64,000 nt of DNA from Paenibacillus cymbidii (lineage in GTDB: Bacteria; Bacillota; Bacilli; Paenibacillales; NBRC-103111). Below are positions 7,624 to 16,447 of this stretch, piece by piece. The position numbers and the translations under genes were made by a program. The notes under the pieces were generated by a model. The model searched no databases, had not been told where the DNA came from, and saw nothing but the letters and a program-made list of their open reading frames with translations. Within the stretch, counting starts at the first letter, position 1. Every line of letters starts with the position of its first letter. The stretch is taken from positions 248,001-312,000 of the forward strand of contig NZ_SHLX01000001.1 in the NCBI RefSeq assembly GCF_004764705.1, written 5' to 3'.

Positions 7624-8991
7624 ATGGCAGCGATTTATTTGCAGCGAGGCAGGAAGAAACGGTTGGAAGAAGGCCATCCGTGGATTTATCGGAACGAAAT
7701 CGAGCGGATCGACGGCTCGCCCGAACCGGGCGCCATCGTAAGCGTTCACGCCCATAACGGGCAATATCTTGCCACAGGCTATTACAACGAACAGTCGCAA
7801 TTGGTTGTGCGCATCGTTTCGTATCAGCCGCTGGAGGAGATGACGACGGAATGGTTCGCCGAGCGGTTCGAGGCGTGCGCCGCGTACCGCCGCCGATTCG
7901 CTTCCGGGGTCGGCGATTCGTATCGGCTCGTGTACGGCGAAGCCGATTATTTGCCCGGCCTCGTCATCGACAAGTTCGGCGACGTGCTTGTCGTGCAGCT
8001 GCTGTCGCTCGGCATGGACAAGCGTAGGGGCGCCATTGTCAAGGCGCTCGCGAAAATTTTGCAGCCGACCGGCATCTACGAGCGCAGCGACGTTGGCGTA
8101 CGATCGCTCGAAGGGCTCGAGCCGCGCAAAGGGCCGCTGTACGGCGAATGCCCGCAGCATGTGACGATCGTCGAAAACGGCCTGCGGCTGGAGATCGACA
8201 TTTGGGAAGGGCAGAAGACCGGCTACTTTTTCGACCAGCGGGAAAATCGTGCGGCGCTTGCGCCGCTCATGCTCGGCTACGGCCAGCGCAGCGGCATTAC
8301 ACTGCAGCCTTCGGCTGCGCCCGGCGAGCCGCCGGTGCCGACGAACGCCAAAGGCAACGCCGTCACGTTCCCGTATTGGGATGGCGCCACCGTGCTGGAA
8401 TGTTTCTCCCATACCGGCAGCTTTACGCTGCATGCATGCAAGTACGGCGCGAAGAAAGTGACGTGCCTCGACATTTCCGCCCACGCGATCGAAAGCGCCA
8501 AACGCAATGTCGGTCTGAACGGCTTCGAGGACCGCGTGGAATTCGTCGTCGCCGACGCGTTCGATTATTTGCGCTCGCAGTCGCGCGGGCTGGACCAGCG
8601 CCGCGAGCGCGCCCAGGGCGGCATCGGCAAGAAGGTCGACACGTCGCAGAAGCTGGAAAGCGACGGGCGCACCTGGGACGTCGTCATTCTCGACCCTCCG
8701 GCGTTCGCGAAGACCAAAGGCGCGGTAGCGCAAGCGTGCCGCGGCTACAAGGACATCAACCTGCACGGCATGAAGCTGGTGAACGAAGGCGGTTTTCTCG
8801 TTACGGCGAGCTGCTCGTATCATGTACGGCCGGAGCTGTTTCTCGAGACGATCCAGTCGGCGGCGGTCGATGCCGGCAAGCTGCTGCGGCTCGTCGAATG
8901 GCGCGGCGCGGGCAAGGATCATCCGCAGCTGCTCGGCGCCAGCGAAAGCGACTACCTCAAATTTGCGATATTCGAAGTGCGCAGCCGGTAG
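7624..8991 (+). CDS. Class I SAM-dependent rRNA methyltransferase, RlmI-like
   Basis: The N-terminal PUA domain (RKKRLEEGHPWIYRNEI) followed by a Rossmann methyltransferase domain matches the RlmI (23S rRNA m5C1962) family, YwbD in Bacillus. Motifs seen are GYFFDQRENR, LECFSHTGSFTLHA and the catalytic VILDPPAFAK with a later TASCSYH segment providing the second cysteine of m5C enzymes. At 455 residues it is longer than usual because of an insertion of about 30 residues (roughly 218-247) between the FDQRENR motif and the SAM-binding motif, rich in Pro, Ala and Gly. AAGGAG lies 8 bases before the ATG. The gene is divergent from the Na/Pi transporter. Confidence 0.9.
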   Translation: MAAIYLQRGRKKRLEEGHPWIYRNEIERIDGSPEPGAIVSVHAHNGQYLATGYYNEQSQLVVRIVSYQPLEEMTTEWFAERFEACAAYRRRFASGVGDSYRLVYGEADYLPGLVIDKFGDVLVVQLLSLGMDKRRGAIVKALAKILQPTGIYERSDVGVRSLEGLEPRKGPLYGECPQHVTIVENGLRLEIDIWEGQKTGYFFDQRENRAALAPLMLGYGQRSGITLQPSAAPGEPPVPTNAKGNAVTFPYWDGATVLECFSHTGSFTLHACKYGAKKVTCLDISAHAIESAKRNVGLNGFEDRVEFVVADAFDYLRSQSRGLDQRRERAQGGIGKKVDTSQKLESDGRTWDVVILDPPAFAKTKGAVAQACRGYKDINLHGMKLVNEGGFLVTASCSYHVRPELFLETIQSAAVDAGKLLRLVEWRGAGKDHPQLLGASESDYLKFAIFEVRSR

Positions 8992-9060
8992 TTGGTTGGC
9001 GAATGCCGCCGCGGCGCGGTGAGTCGGGTTATCGCGGCGAGCCAGCCGGCGACGGGGTTA

Positions 9061-9254
9061 GAAATAGGCCATGATTTATGGGCTATTTCACCGAAAATGG
9101 CGGGTGGTTGCGAAATAACCAGTGAAATCGTTGGCTATTTTGGGAAACCGTTCGATTTTGCGGCGGTTTGACCCGAATAGCCCGTGTTTTCGCTGGTTAT
9201 TTTTGTCGTAGGGAAGGAAATTGGGCGAATAGGCCATTTTTTATGGGTTATTTA
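9061..9254 (+). repeat. Composite X-Y-Y-X palindromic element, copy A
   Basis: The 385-bp gap between the rRNA methyltransferase and the ROK gene is filled mainly by four imperfect palindromes of 27-30 bp at 9061-9089, 9112-9141, 9175-9203 and 9227-9254, separated by about 22, 33 and 23 bp. Outer units (X) have a GGCCAT...ATGG core inside GAATAG/CTATTT-like arms; inner units (Y) have an ACCAGTG...TGG core. Copy B at 20599-20794 has the same order and spacing in the opposite orientation. The first spacer starts ACCGAAAATGGCG here and ACCAAAAATGGTCG in reversed copy B, showing that the units spread together. No gene is seen in this gap. Confidence 0.8.
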
Positions 9255-9314
9255 GGCGGGGGACGGTCTCGCTGCGTTAGAACGGGCCTGGTTTCGCTGG
9301 CGTGGCGCCAATTA

Positions 9315-9344
9315 TTTCACAAAGTTAATTAAATGTGGTACAAT
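9315..9344 (+). promoter_or_regulatory. Promoter of the ROK regulator gene
   Basis: TACAAT at 9339-9344 is preceded by TG one base away (extended -10, TGGTACAAT), and TTCACA at 9315-9320 sits 18 bp upstream. The palindrome TTAATTAA lies in the spacer and could be part of an operator. The start codon follows 33 bp downstream. Confidence 0.55.
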
Positions 9345-9376
9345 GAGGCAAAAGGCTTGAAAGGATTGGCGGTTGG

Positions 9377-10501
9377 ATGTTGAACGAATCGGAAGTGTTG
9401 GTGTTGAAGTTCATTCAGCAGGGGGAAGGCATTTCGCGCAAAACGCTGGCGGAAAAAACCGGTCTTTCCCAGGCATCGATTACGAAAATTACGCAGAAGC
9501 TGGCTTCCGAACGGTACATTGTGGAGGGAGAGCGCATCGGCAGCGGTCTGGGCCGCAAAGAGGTGTTGTTGTACCCGGACCCGGACAAGTTTACGTTTCT
9601 CGGCATCGATATCGGCGGCTACCGGCTGCGCCTTGCGCTGGCCGACTACCGGTTCGAGATCAAACGGTACGAGGAGTTTCTGATCGAAGATTTCGAAGAG
9701 AAGGACAACGTGCTGGAGGAACTGTTCGGCAAAATCGAACTATTCCTCGCGGCAGCCGGCGCGGCATCCGTCGATGCGATCGGCGTCAGCGTCACCGGCA
9801 TCATCGACAAAGCGAAACGAAAGATCATGAACATCCCCAATTTGCTGCGATGGGATAATGTGGACATCGTCGCTTCGCTGCACGAACGGTTTGCAACGCC
9901 GGTGTATTTGGAAGAGAGCGGCCGCACGATGGCTTTCGCCGAGAAGCTGGTCGGGAAAGCGAAGGACGTGGAGGATTTTATCGTCGTCCACGTCGCGTAC
10001 GGCGTCGTCGCCGGCATTTTCATCAACGGCGAGCCGCTGCGCGGGGTGAATAACGTCGGCGGGCTGCTTGGCCACATTACCGTCGACGAAAAGGCGGGCC
10101 GCTGCCGCTGCGGCAACTTCGGCTGTCTGGAAAACATCGTCACGTTTCCGATGCTCGAGAAGCAGTTTGCGGAACGAATGCAAACGCCAGGCACGCTGGC
10201 CGAAGCGTATGCGGTCAACGACAAAGTCGCGCTCGACGTCTGCATCGAAGCCGGCAAAGCGATTGGCATCGTCCTGAGCAACGTCGTCAATTTGTTTAAT
10301 CCGCAAACCATCTATTTGGGCGGCTCGGTGTTCGAGCGGTTTCCGCTTGTGCTGGAAGAAGTGAAACGCACCGTGCTGCTGCGCGCGAACCGGTTCGCGA
10401 CCCTCGGCATGACGCTGGACAAAAGCTCCTTCGGAGACAGGCAAGGGATCATGGGGGCGCTTACGCTCGCCGGTTCGTCGTTTATTTCGGCATTTGAATG
10501 A
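9377..10501 (+). CDS. ROK family transcriptional regulator (NagC/XylR type)
   Basis: The 374-residue protein combines an N-terminal winged helix (residues 1-60, KTLAEKTGLSQASITKIT) with a ROK sugar-kinase-like domain. The ROK zinc motif GHITVDE...GRCRCGNFGCLEN near residues 235-255 is intact. Such proteins repress sugar-catabolic operons and release DNA when a sugar or sugar phosphate binds. The kinase-like segment LGIDIGGYRLRLAL lacks a clear DxGxT phosphate motif, so a regulatory rather than enzymatic role is likely. It heads the cluster that runs to 20571 and is the best candidate for its regulator. The ribosome binding site (AAAGGA) is rather distant. Confidence 0.9.
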   Translation: MLNESEVLVLKFIQQGEGISRKTLAEKTGLSQASITKITQKLASERYIVEGERIGSGLGRKEVLLYPDPDKFTFLGIDIGGYRLRLALADYRFEIKRYEEFLIEDFEEKDNVLEELFGKIELFLAAAGAASVDAIGVSVTGIIDKAKRKIMNIPNLLRWDNVDIVASLHERFATPVYLEESGRTMAFAEKLVGKAKDVEDFIVVHVAYGVVAGIFINGEPLRGVNNVGGLLGHITVDEKAGRCRCGNFGCLENIVTFPMLEKQFAERMQTPGTLAEAYAVNDKVALDVCIEAGKAIGIVLSNVVNLFNPQTIYLGGSVFERFPLVLEEVKRTVLLRANRFATLGMTLDKSSFGDRQGIMGALTLAGSSFISAFE

Positions 10502-10540
10502 ATCGCCTTCTCCCGCAATGCCGACTGACCGTACTTTTGC

Positions 10541-10567
10541 GCCACCTCGCCAACGGGGTGGTTTTTT
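10541..10567 (+). terminator. Rho-independent terminator after the ROK gene
   Basis: GCCACCTC pairs with GGGGTGG (one G-U) around a short loop and is followed directly by six Ts. It separates the regulator from the downstream catabolic genes, which have their own promoter. Confidence 0.8.
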
Positions 10568-10582
10568 CGTGCAAAAAAGTGG

Positions 10583-10611
10583 TTTACAAATCGTTCTTTC
10601 TGTAATATATT
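10583..10611 (+). promoter_or_regulatory. Promoter of the catabolic genes
   Basis: TTTACA (10583-10588) and TATATT (10606-10611) are spaced by 17 bp in an AT-rich island that contrasts with the GC-rich surroundings. It immediately precedes a 12-bp inverted repeat and the first gene of the catabolic run. Confidence 0.55.
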
Positions 10612-10618
10612 TTACTTA

Positions 10619-10656
10619 ATAAATTATATATTCGATAATATGACTATATAATTTAT
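10619..10656 (+). promoter_or_regulatory. Perfect 12-bp inverted repeat, candidate operator
   Basis: ATAAATTATATA (10619-10630) and its exact complement TATATAATTTAT (10645-10656) flank a 14-bp centre. It lies just downstream of the predicted -10 and upstream of the ribosome binding site GGGGAGGA, a position where bound protein would block transcription. An AT-rich operator is compatible with a ROK repressor, but which protein binds is inferred, not seen. Confidence 0.5.
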
Positions 10657-10690
10657 AACGTGATAAAAGAATCGGGGAGGACGCGACGAC

Positions 10691-11881
10691 ATGTCTACGC
10701 TTTATGGCGCCTTTCGCAAGGTGAAGATGACGCCGGAAGAACCGACGCCGCTGCAAGGGTACGATCCGAATGCTTATATCGCGGATCCGGCGACGGATGT
10801 GCTGGACGATCTTTACGCCCGCGTGATCGTGCTGGACGACGGCGCGCGGCGGAATGTGCTGGTCAGCGTCGACTGCTGCCTGACGAACGAAACGACGTTC
10901 CAGGCAGCCGATCCGGGCGGCAAGCCGCTGATTTACCGCCATCTGCTGATGACGTTCCCGGAAGGGACGCGGCGGCAATGGGCGGCGGAAGCGGGAATTG
11001 ACGAGCTGGACGTATCCGTGCACGCCACGCATACGCACAGCGCGCCGGAGCATTTTGCCGCCAAGTACACCAACCGGATCGCCGGCGCGATCCGTGAAGC
11101 GGCCGCGGATCTGAAACCGCTGCGGTTGAGGATTGCGGCGGGGGATACGGCGGTTTCGTCGAACCGCCGTCCGCGGCTGTCGCACAACGAAGCGCTGCCG
11201 ATCGACAAGACGTTGACGGTTGCCGTATTCGAAGACGAAGCGGGATGCCCGGTCGGCGGCATCGTCAACTGCGCGGTGCATCCGACGCTGCTGGTCAACC
11301 CGTTCCATCGCGTCTCCGCCGAATTCGTCGGCTTGGCGGTCAAGCGCTGGGAAGAAGCGGTTGGCGGCGGGTTCGCAGCGCTGTTCGTCCAGGGATTTTC
11401 CGGCGACGTCGGCCCTTACGGCCATAACCGCAGCGAACCCGGCGATTCTTATCCGTGGGTACAGCGGCTCGGCGAGCAGTTTTACGCGGAAATCGACCGG
11501 CTGGCCGCCCGTGCCGAAAGGGCCGCCGCCGTTCCGCTCGTTTGTGCGTCAAGCAGCGTGCGGCTGCCGACGAAGGCCGGTTATTTCAAGCCTGAGATCG
11601 CCGTTTCCCTTCACGCGCTGCGCATCGGCGAGCTGCTGCTGTTCTCCGTTCCCGCCGAAGTGTTTAACGGCTACACCGGTTTTGTCCGTTCGTTCTCGCC
11701 GCTCCCTTTCACGATGTGCGCGGGAATCAGCAACGGCTATTGCGGCTACTTGCCGACTGCGCAGGCATTCAACGACGGGCTCGGCGGCTACGAGATGAAC
11801 ACGACCCCTTACCGGGAAGAAGCTAGCGGCTTGTTCGCCGAAGCTGCGAAACGGCTGCTCGGGCAATTCGACCGCACTTAG
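10691..11881 (+). CDS. Neutral/alkaline ceramidase-like (N-terminal domain) hydrolase
   Basis: The 396-residue protein resembles the N-terminal domain of neutral/alkaline non-lysosomal ceramidases: a conserved HATHTHSAPE histidine cluster near residue 114, VNCAVHPTLL near 197 and FVQGFSGDVGP near 238, which in that family provide zinc ligands. It has no signal peptide and no C-terminal ceramidase domain, so it is probably a cytosolic metal-dependent hydrolase. Bacterial relatives are often found in sugar-catabolic loci. In this context it may cleave an amide or ester of the imported compound; ceramide itself is unlikely. GGGGAGGA precedes the ATG. Confidence 0.75.
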   Translation: MSTLYGAFRKVKMTPEEPTPLQGYDPNAYIADPATDVLDDLYARVIVLDDGARRNVLVSVDCCLTNETTFQAADPGGKPLIYRHLLMTFPEGTRRQWAAEAGIDELDVSVHATHTHSAPEHFAAKYTNRIAGAIREAAADLKPLRLRIAAGDTAVSSNRRPRLSHNEALPIDKTLTVAVFEDEAGCPVGGIVNCAVHPTLLVNPFHRVSAEFVGLAVKRWEEAVGGGFAALFVQGFSGDVGPYGHNRSEPGDSYPWVQRLGEQFYAEIDRLAARAERAAAVPLVCASSSVRLPTKAGYFKPEIAVSLHALRIGELLLFSVPAEVFNGYTGFVRSFSPLPFTMCAGISNGYCGYLPTAQAFNDGLGGYEMNTTPYREEASGLFAEAAKRLLGQFDRT

Positions 11882-11929
11882 CGGCCGGCCGCTTCAATCA
11901 GCAAACAACAGGAGAGAGGAGCATACGAC

Positions 11930-13189
11930 ATGCAAACCGGCAACAACCATACCCCCGTTCGCACGAAACCGTGGAATTTCGGCATGCTCAGCACGGAGGA
12001 GTTCGGCCAGCAGGAGAAAGAACTTGTGCTTGGCGTGCTGGAGAAGAAACGAGTGTTCCGCTATTACGGCAAAGACAAGGAGCAGTCCGAAGCGTACCGG
12101 CTGGAGCAGCTGTACCGCGAGCGCACCGGCGCGAAGTATGCGCTGGCCGTCAACGCCGGCACGTCGGCGCTTGTCGCCGCCTTGATCGGCGCCGGCATCG
12201 GGCCGGGCGACGAAGTGATCGTGCCCGCCTATACTTACATCGCCACGGCGGCAGCCGTACTGATCGCGCGGGCGGTGCCGGTTATCGTCGAAGTCGACGA
12301 CTCGCTGACAATCGATCCGCAAGCGTTCGAAGATGCGATCACGCCGCACACGAAGGCGGTCATCCCGGTGCACATGCGCGGCGTGCCCTGCCGGATGGAT
12401 GCGATCATGGAGGTAGCCAGCCGGCACGGCCTGCTCGTCATCGAGGACGTGGCCCAGGCAAACGGCGGTTCCTACCGGGGGCAGGCGCTCGGCTCGTTCG
12501 GGCTCGCCGGCTGCTTCAGCTTCCAGCAATACAAGCTGATTACCGCCGGGGAAGGCGGCATGATCGTCACGAGCGACGAAAAGCTGTACGAACGCGCGAA
12601 CATTTATCACGACTCGGCTTTTGTCTATTGGGACATGAACGAGGAGAACCGCGAGCCGACGTTTCCCGGAGAAAATTACCGGCTGAGCGAAATCAACGCC
12701 GCGCTCGCGCTCGCCCAGTCGCAGCGGATCAACACGATTGTCGCGCGGCTGCAGAGCATCAAGTCGGCCATCTCGCAAGGCATCGCCGATTTGCCGGACA
12801 TCCGGCTGCAGACAATTCCCGATCCGCAAGGCGACGTTTCGTACAGCCTCGTGTTTTATTTGCCGACGGTGGAGATGTCGCAGCGCTTCTCGCGCAAGCT
12901 GTCGGACGAAGGCATTCCGAACGGCACGATCAACAACAACGGCTTCGCCGACCGGCACATTTACAAAAACTGGACCTACGTGATGGAAAAGCGCGGGGCG
13001 TCCGAACGCGACACGCCGTGGAACTGCGAGAGCTACAAAGGCAATGTGCAATATTCGCCGGACATGTGTCCGAAGACGCTGGACTGGCTCGGCCGGGCGA
13101 TTGCGATCGGCTTGCACCAGCATATGACGGAGGAAGATTGCGGCGACGTCGTCCGCGCCATTCGCAAGACGGCCGGCGTCTTATCGTAA
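11930..13189 (+). CDS. DegT/DnrJ/EryC1/StrS family PLP-dependent aminotransferase
   Basis: This 419-residue fold-type I aminotransferase shows the family features VNAGTSALVAALIGAGIGPGD..YTYIATAAAVL, the PLP aspartate in VIEDVAQANG and the Schiff-base lysine in SFQQYKLITAGEGG (about K201). Such enzymes transaminate keto-sugars or inososes to amino-sugars or aminocyclitols, or run in reverse. Family members include scyllo-inosose aminotransferases of aminocyclitol pathways; the present substrate is not known. AGGAGAGAGGAG lies upstream. It is followed after 27 bp by the epimerase gene. Confidence 0.9.
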   Translation: MQTGNNHTPVRTKPWNFGMLSTEEFGQQEKELVLGVLEKKRVFRYYGKDKEQSEAYRLEQLYRERTGAKYALAVNAGTSALVAALIGAGIGPGDEVIVPAYTYIATAAAVLIARAVPVIVEVDDSLTIDPQAFEDAITPHTKAVIPVHMRGVPCRMDAIMEVASRHGLLVIEDVAQANGGSYRGQALGSFGLAGCFSFQQYKLITAGEGGMIVTSDEKLYERANIYHDSAFVYWDMNEENREPTFPGENYRLSEINAALALAQSQRINTIVARLQSIKSAISQGIADLPDIRLQTIPDPQGDVSYSLVFYLPTVEMSQRFSRKLSDEGIPNGTINNNGFADRHIYKNWTYVMEKRGASERDTPWNCESYKGNVQYSPDMCPKTLDWLGRAIAIGLHQHMTEEDCGDVVRAIRKTAGVLS

Positions 13190-13216
13190 GCGCTTACCAA
13201 GGAGGAACGCCAACGC

Positions 13217-14209
13217 ATGAACGTACTCGTATTGGGCGGCACGGGCAATATCAGCCGCAGCATCGTGGCGCTGCTGCTGCGCCAGGGGCACGAAGTTGCG
13301 GTATTCAACCGTGGGGAAACGGAGGACGACCTGCCGCCGGACGTGCGGCGGCTGCACGGCGACCGGCGCGACCGCGACGCGTTCGAAAGCGCGATGCGCC
13401 GGCTGCGGCCGGACGCCGTGATCGACATGATCAGCTTCACGCCGGAGGACGCGGCGAGCAGCGTGCGCGCTTTTGCCGATGTCGGCCATTTCGTGCATTG
13501 TTCGACGACGTGCACATACGGCGTCGCCTTCGCCGGTTATCCGGTACGCGAGGACCATCCGCTGCAGCCGATTACGGCTTACGGCGCCGGCAAGGCCGCA
13601 GGCGAACGCGTTCTGCAGGGCGCCTGGCGGTCGGCGCGCTTCCCGGTCACCGTCTTGAGGCCGTCGACCACGTACGGGCCGCGCATGGGGCTGCTGCGCC
13701 AGATCGCGCGCGACTTTTCGTGGCTGGACCGGATTCGGCGCGGCAAGCCGATCGTCATGTGCGGCGACGGCAATGCGCTGCATCAATTTCTGCACGTTGA
13801 CGATGCGGCCAAGGCGTTCGTCGGCGTCATCGGCAAAACCCATTGCGTCGGCGAAATTTACAATACGGTCCGGGAAGGCTGCATCACCTGGAAAGATTAC
13901 CACCGGACGGCGATGGACGTCATCGGCCGCGAAACGGAGCAGATCGGCATTCCGTTCCGCGAGCTGATGCGGGCCGACGCGAAGCGGTTCGCCATCTGCC
14001 ACGACATTTTCGCTCACCATTGCTACTACGATGCGGCGAAGCTGTACCGCGACGTGCCGGAGTTCCGGCCGGAAGTGTCGCTGGCGGCCGGAATGCGCCA
14101 AGTGCTTGAGGCGCTCGATCGTGAAGGCCGCGTACCCGACAGCGACGGCGAAACGTGGGAAGACCGGCTCATACAGGCGCAGCGAACCGGATGGGAGGCA
14201 TACGAATGA
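13217..14209 (+). CDS. NAD-dependent epimerase/dehydratase family protein
   Basis: The 330-residue extended short-chain dehydrogenase begins with a Rossmann motif, LVLGGTGNISRSI; the third glycine of GxxGxxG is replaced by serine, as in several atypical members. The catalytic pair appears as YGAGK near residue 122. It could oxidise or epimerise an imported sugar or act on a nucleotide sugar; the family does not settle this. AAGGAGG precedes the ATG. Its stop codon overlaps the start of the next gene in ATGA, indicating translational coupling. Confidence 0.88.
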   Translation: MNVLVLGGTGNISRSIVALLLRQGHEVAVFNRGETEDDLPPDVRRLHGDRRDRDAFESAMRRLRPDAVIDMISFTPEDAASSVRAFADVGHFVHCSTTCTYGVAFAGYPVREDHPLQPITAYGAGKAAGERVLQGAWRSARFPVTVLRPSTTYGPRMGLLRQIARDFSWLDRIRRGKPIVMCGDGNALHQFLHVDDAAKAFVGVIGKTHCVGEIYNTVREGCITWKDYHRTAMDVIGRETEQIGIPFRELMRADAKRFAICHDIFAHHCYYDAAKLYRDVPEFRPEVSLAAGMRQVLEALDREGRVPDSDGETWEDRLIQAQRTGWEAYE

Positions 14210-15369
14210 CGGATAAACGGCACGTGCGCATCGGCATGATCGGCTATCGGTTTATGGGCAAGGCGCACAGCCACGCTTACCGGGATTTGTCGTTTTACTT
14301 CGACCCCGCCGCCGTTCCCGTGATGCAGGCGATCTCCGGGCGCGACGAGGCGCAAGTGCGCGGAGCGGCGGCTAAACTGGGCTGGCGGTCGTACGAAACC
14401 GACTGGCGCAAACTGATCGAACGCGACGACATCGACCTGATCGACATCGGCGCGCCGAACAACGCGCATGCCGAAATGGCGATCGCCGCCGCCGAAGCGG
14501 GCAAGCACATTCTGTGCGAGAAGCCGCTGGCGATGACGGCGGACGAAGCGGGACGCATGCTGGAAGCCGTGCGCAAGGCGGGCGTCGTCCATATGATTTG
14601 CCACAATTATCGCTTCGTACCGGCGATCCGTTACGTCAAGCGGCTGATCGACGAAGGCCGATTAGGCCGCATTTACCACATGCGAGCGACTTATTTGCAG
14701 GACTGGATCATGGACCCGCAGTTTCCGCTTGTCTGGCGGCTGCGCAAGGAATTGTGCGGATCGGGAACGCACGGCGACCTGATGGCGCATTCGATCGATC
14801 TGGCCCGTTATCTCGTCGGGGAACTTACCGAAGTGACGGGGATGATGGAGACGTTCGTCAAGCGCCGCCCGCTCGGCGAAATGACCGGCGGCTTGAATGC
14901 CGAAGCGTTCGGGGAGCGTACGGGCGCAGTCGACGTGGACGATGCGGTGGCGTTTCTCGGCCGGTTCGCCTGCGGAGCGCTCGGCGTATTCGAGGCGTCG
15001 CGCTTCGCCAAAGGCAACCGCAACGGCAACCGGTTCGAAATCAACGGCTCCCAAGGTTCGGTGCGCTGGGATATGGAGAACATGAACCACCTGCAGCTTT
15101 ATTTGGAAGACGACCCGCAAGGCATGCAGGGCTTTCGAACGATCCAGTGCACGGAGGCCGTTCACCCGTACGCCGGGGCGTATTGGCCGGCCGGACACAT
15201 CATCGGCTACGAGCATACGTTCATCAACCTCATGCACGAGCTGATGGAAGGTATTGCCGGCGATCGCTCCCCGGCTCCCAATTTTGAGGACGGCTATCGC
15301 AACCAGCTTGTGCTGGACGCGGTGGAACGTTCGGCGAGCGGCAGGAATTGGATAACGGTCGGGTCCTGA
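14206..15369 (+). CDS. Gfo/Idh/MocA family oxidoreductase
   Basis: The 387-residue protein has an N-terminal Rossmann domain (IGMIGYRFMGKAHSHAYRD) and the family motif CEKPLAM near residues 105-111, whose lysine is catalytic, followed by the alpha/beta substrate domain with GSGTHGDLMAHSIDLARY. Relatives oxidise inositols, glucosides or keto-sugars with NAD(P). The ATG at 14206 is chosen because GGGAGG lies 7 bases upstream and it overlaps the previous stop. The pairing with TIM-barrel genes downstream resembles inositol and 3-keto-glycoside catabolic loci. Confidence 0.92.
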   Translation: MTDKRHVRIGMIGYRFMGKAHSHAYRDLSFYFDPAAVPVMQAISGRDEAQVRGAAAKLGWRSYETDWRKLIERDDIDLIDIGAPNNAHAEMAIAAAEAGKHILCEKPLAMTADEAGRMLEAVRKAGVVHMICHNYRFVPAIRYVKRLIDEGRLGRIYHMRATYLQDWIMDPQFPLVWRLRKELCGSGTHGDLMAHSIDLARYLVGELTEVTGMMETFVKRRPLGEMTGGLNAEAFGERTGAVDVDDAVAFLGRFACGALGVFEASRFAKGNRNGNRFEINGSQGSVRWDMENMNHLQLYLEDDPQGMQGFRTIQCTEAVHPYAGAYWPAGHIIGYEHTFINLMHELMEGIAGDRSPAPNFEDGYRNQLVLDAVERSASGRNWITVGS

Positions 15370-15412
15370 CGGATACGCCCGACAACACGACATAGGGACA
15401 GGAGCAAACGAC

Positions 15413-16441
15413 ATGACAACCCGGTTTTCCTTCGGACCGTGGAACATCCACGAAGGCGCCGATCCGTTCGGCGCGCCGGTCCGGTTATCGTACGCATTTC
15501 AGGAGAAGCTGGCGGCGTACCGCGAGCTCGGCTTTGAGGGTGTGCAGCTTCACGACGACGATATTGTGCCGGACATCGAGGCCAAAACGTATGCTGAAAC
15601 GATGAAGCGGGCCGCCGACGTGCGCGGCATGCTGGAGGCGCACGGCCTCGTGACGGAAATCGTCGCGCCTCGCCTGTGGGACAGCGCCGGCACGATCGAC
15701 GGCGGCTTCACGTCGAACGACGCCCGCGAGCGAGCAGCCGCCATCGAACGGTCGAAACGGACGATCGACATCGCCCGGGAAATGGGCACGGACCGGCTCG
15801 TGTTATGGCTCGCCCGGGAAGGCACGTACATACGCGAAGCGAAAAACCCGGTCGACGCCGTCCACCGCATCGTCGAAGCGATCGACCAACTGCTCGCCTA
15901 TGACAAGCACATCCGCATCCTGATCGAACCGAAGCCTAATGAGCCGATGGACCAGGCGTACATCCCGACGATCGGCCACGCTTTGTCGCTCGCCTGGCAC
16001 ACGTCCGATTCCGACCGGGTCGGCGGGCTGATCGAATCGGCCCACTGCATCCTCGCCGGGCTCGACCCTTCCGACGAGATGGGCTACGCGCTCGCCCTCG
16101 GCAAGCTGTGGAGCGTCCATCTGAACGACCAGAACGGGCTGAAATACGACCAGGACAAATCGTTTGCGTCGGACAATCTGCGCCGGGCGTTCAACCAGGT
16201 GCGCGTGCTCGTGGACAACGGCTACGGCAAGAACGGCGAATTCGTCGGGCTGGACGTCAAGGCGATGCGCACCCAGCCGCGCGAGCTGTCGTTCAAGCAT
16301 TTGGCCAACAGCAAAAAAATGTACGAACTGCTCGAGGACAAAGTGCGCACCTACGACAGGGCCAAGGAGCGGCGATTTATCGAAGCGCGCGACTATGAAG
16401 GCTTGGACGAATACGTGCTGAGCCATTTGCTGGGGAGGTGA
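15413..16441 (+). CDS. Xylose isomerase-like TIM-barrel protein
   Basis: The 342-residue protein belongs to the xylose isomerase-like TIM-barrel superfamily. Metal-ligand segments are visible: HDDD near residue 43, ILIEPKPNEP near 170, a central SAHCILAGLDPSDE and VHLNDQNGLKYDQDKSF near 230. The EPKP and NDQ...D patterns resemble true xylose/rhamnose isomerases, so an aldose-ketose isomerisation is plausible. ACAGGAG precedes the ATG. The end of the gene carries GGGGAGGTGA, which serves as ribosome binding site for the next gene. Confidence 0.82.
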   Translation: MTTRFSFGPWNIHEGADPFGAPVRLSYAFQEKLAAYRELGFEGVQLHDDDIVPDIEAKTYAETMKRAADVRGMLEAHGLVTEIVAPRLWDSAGTIDGGFTSNDARERAAAIERSKRTIDIAREMGTDRLVLWLAREGTYIREAKNPVDAVHRIVEAIDQLLAYDKHIRILIEPKPNEPMDQAYIPTIGHALSLAWHTSDSDRVGGLIESAHCILAGLDPSDEMGYALALGKLWSVHLNDQNGLKYDQDKSFASDNLRRAFNQVRVLVDNGYGKNGEFVGLDVKAMRTQPRELSFKHLANSKKMYELLEDKVRTYDRAKERRFIEARDYEGLDEYVLSHLLGR

Positions 16442-16447
16442 CGCAAG

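Noticed and set aside
13181..14101. Minus-strand open frame opposite the epimerase gene
   Set aside because: Shadow of the plus-strand gene, which has a Rossmann motif and coupled start and stop codons with its neighbours.
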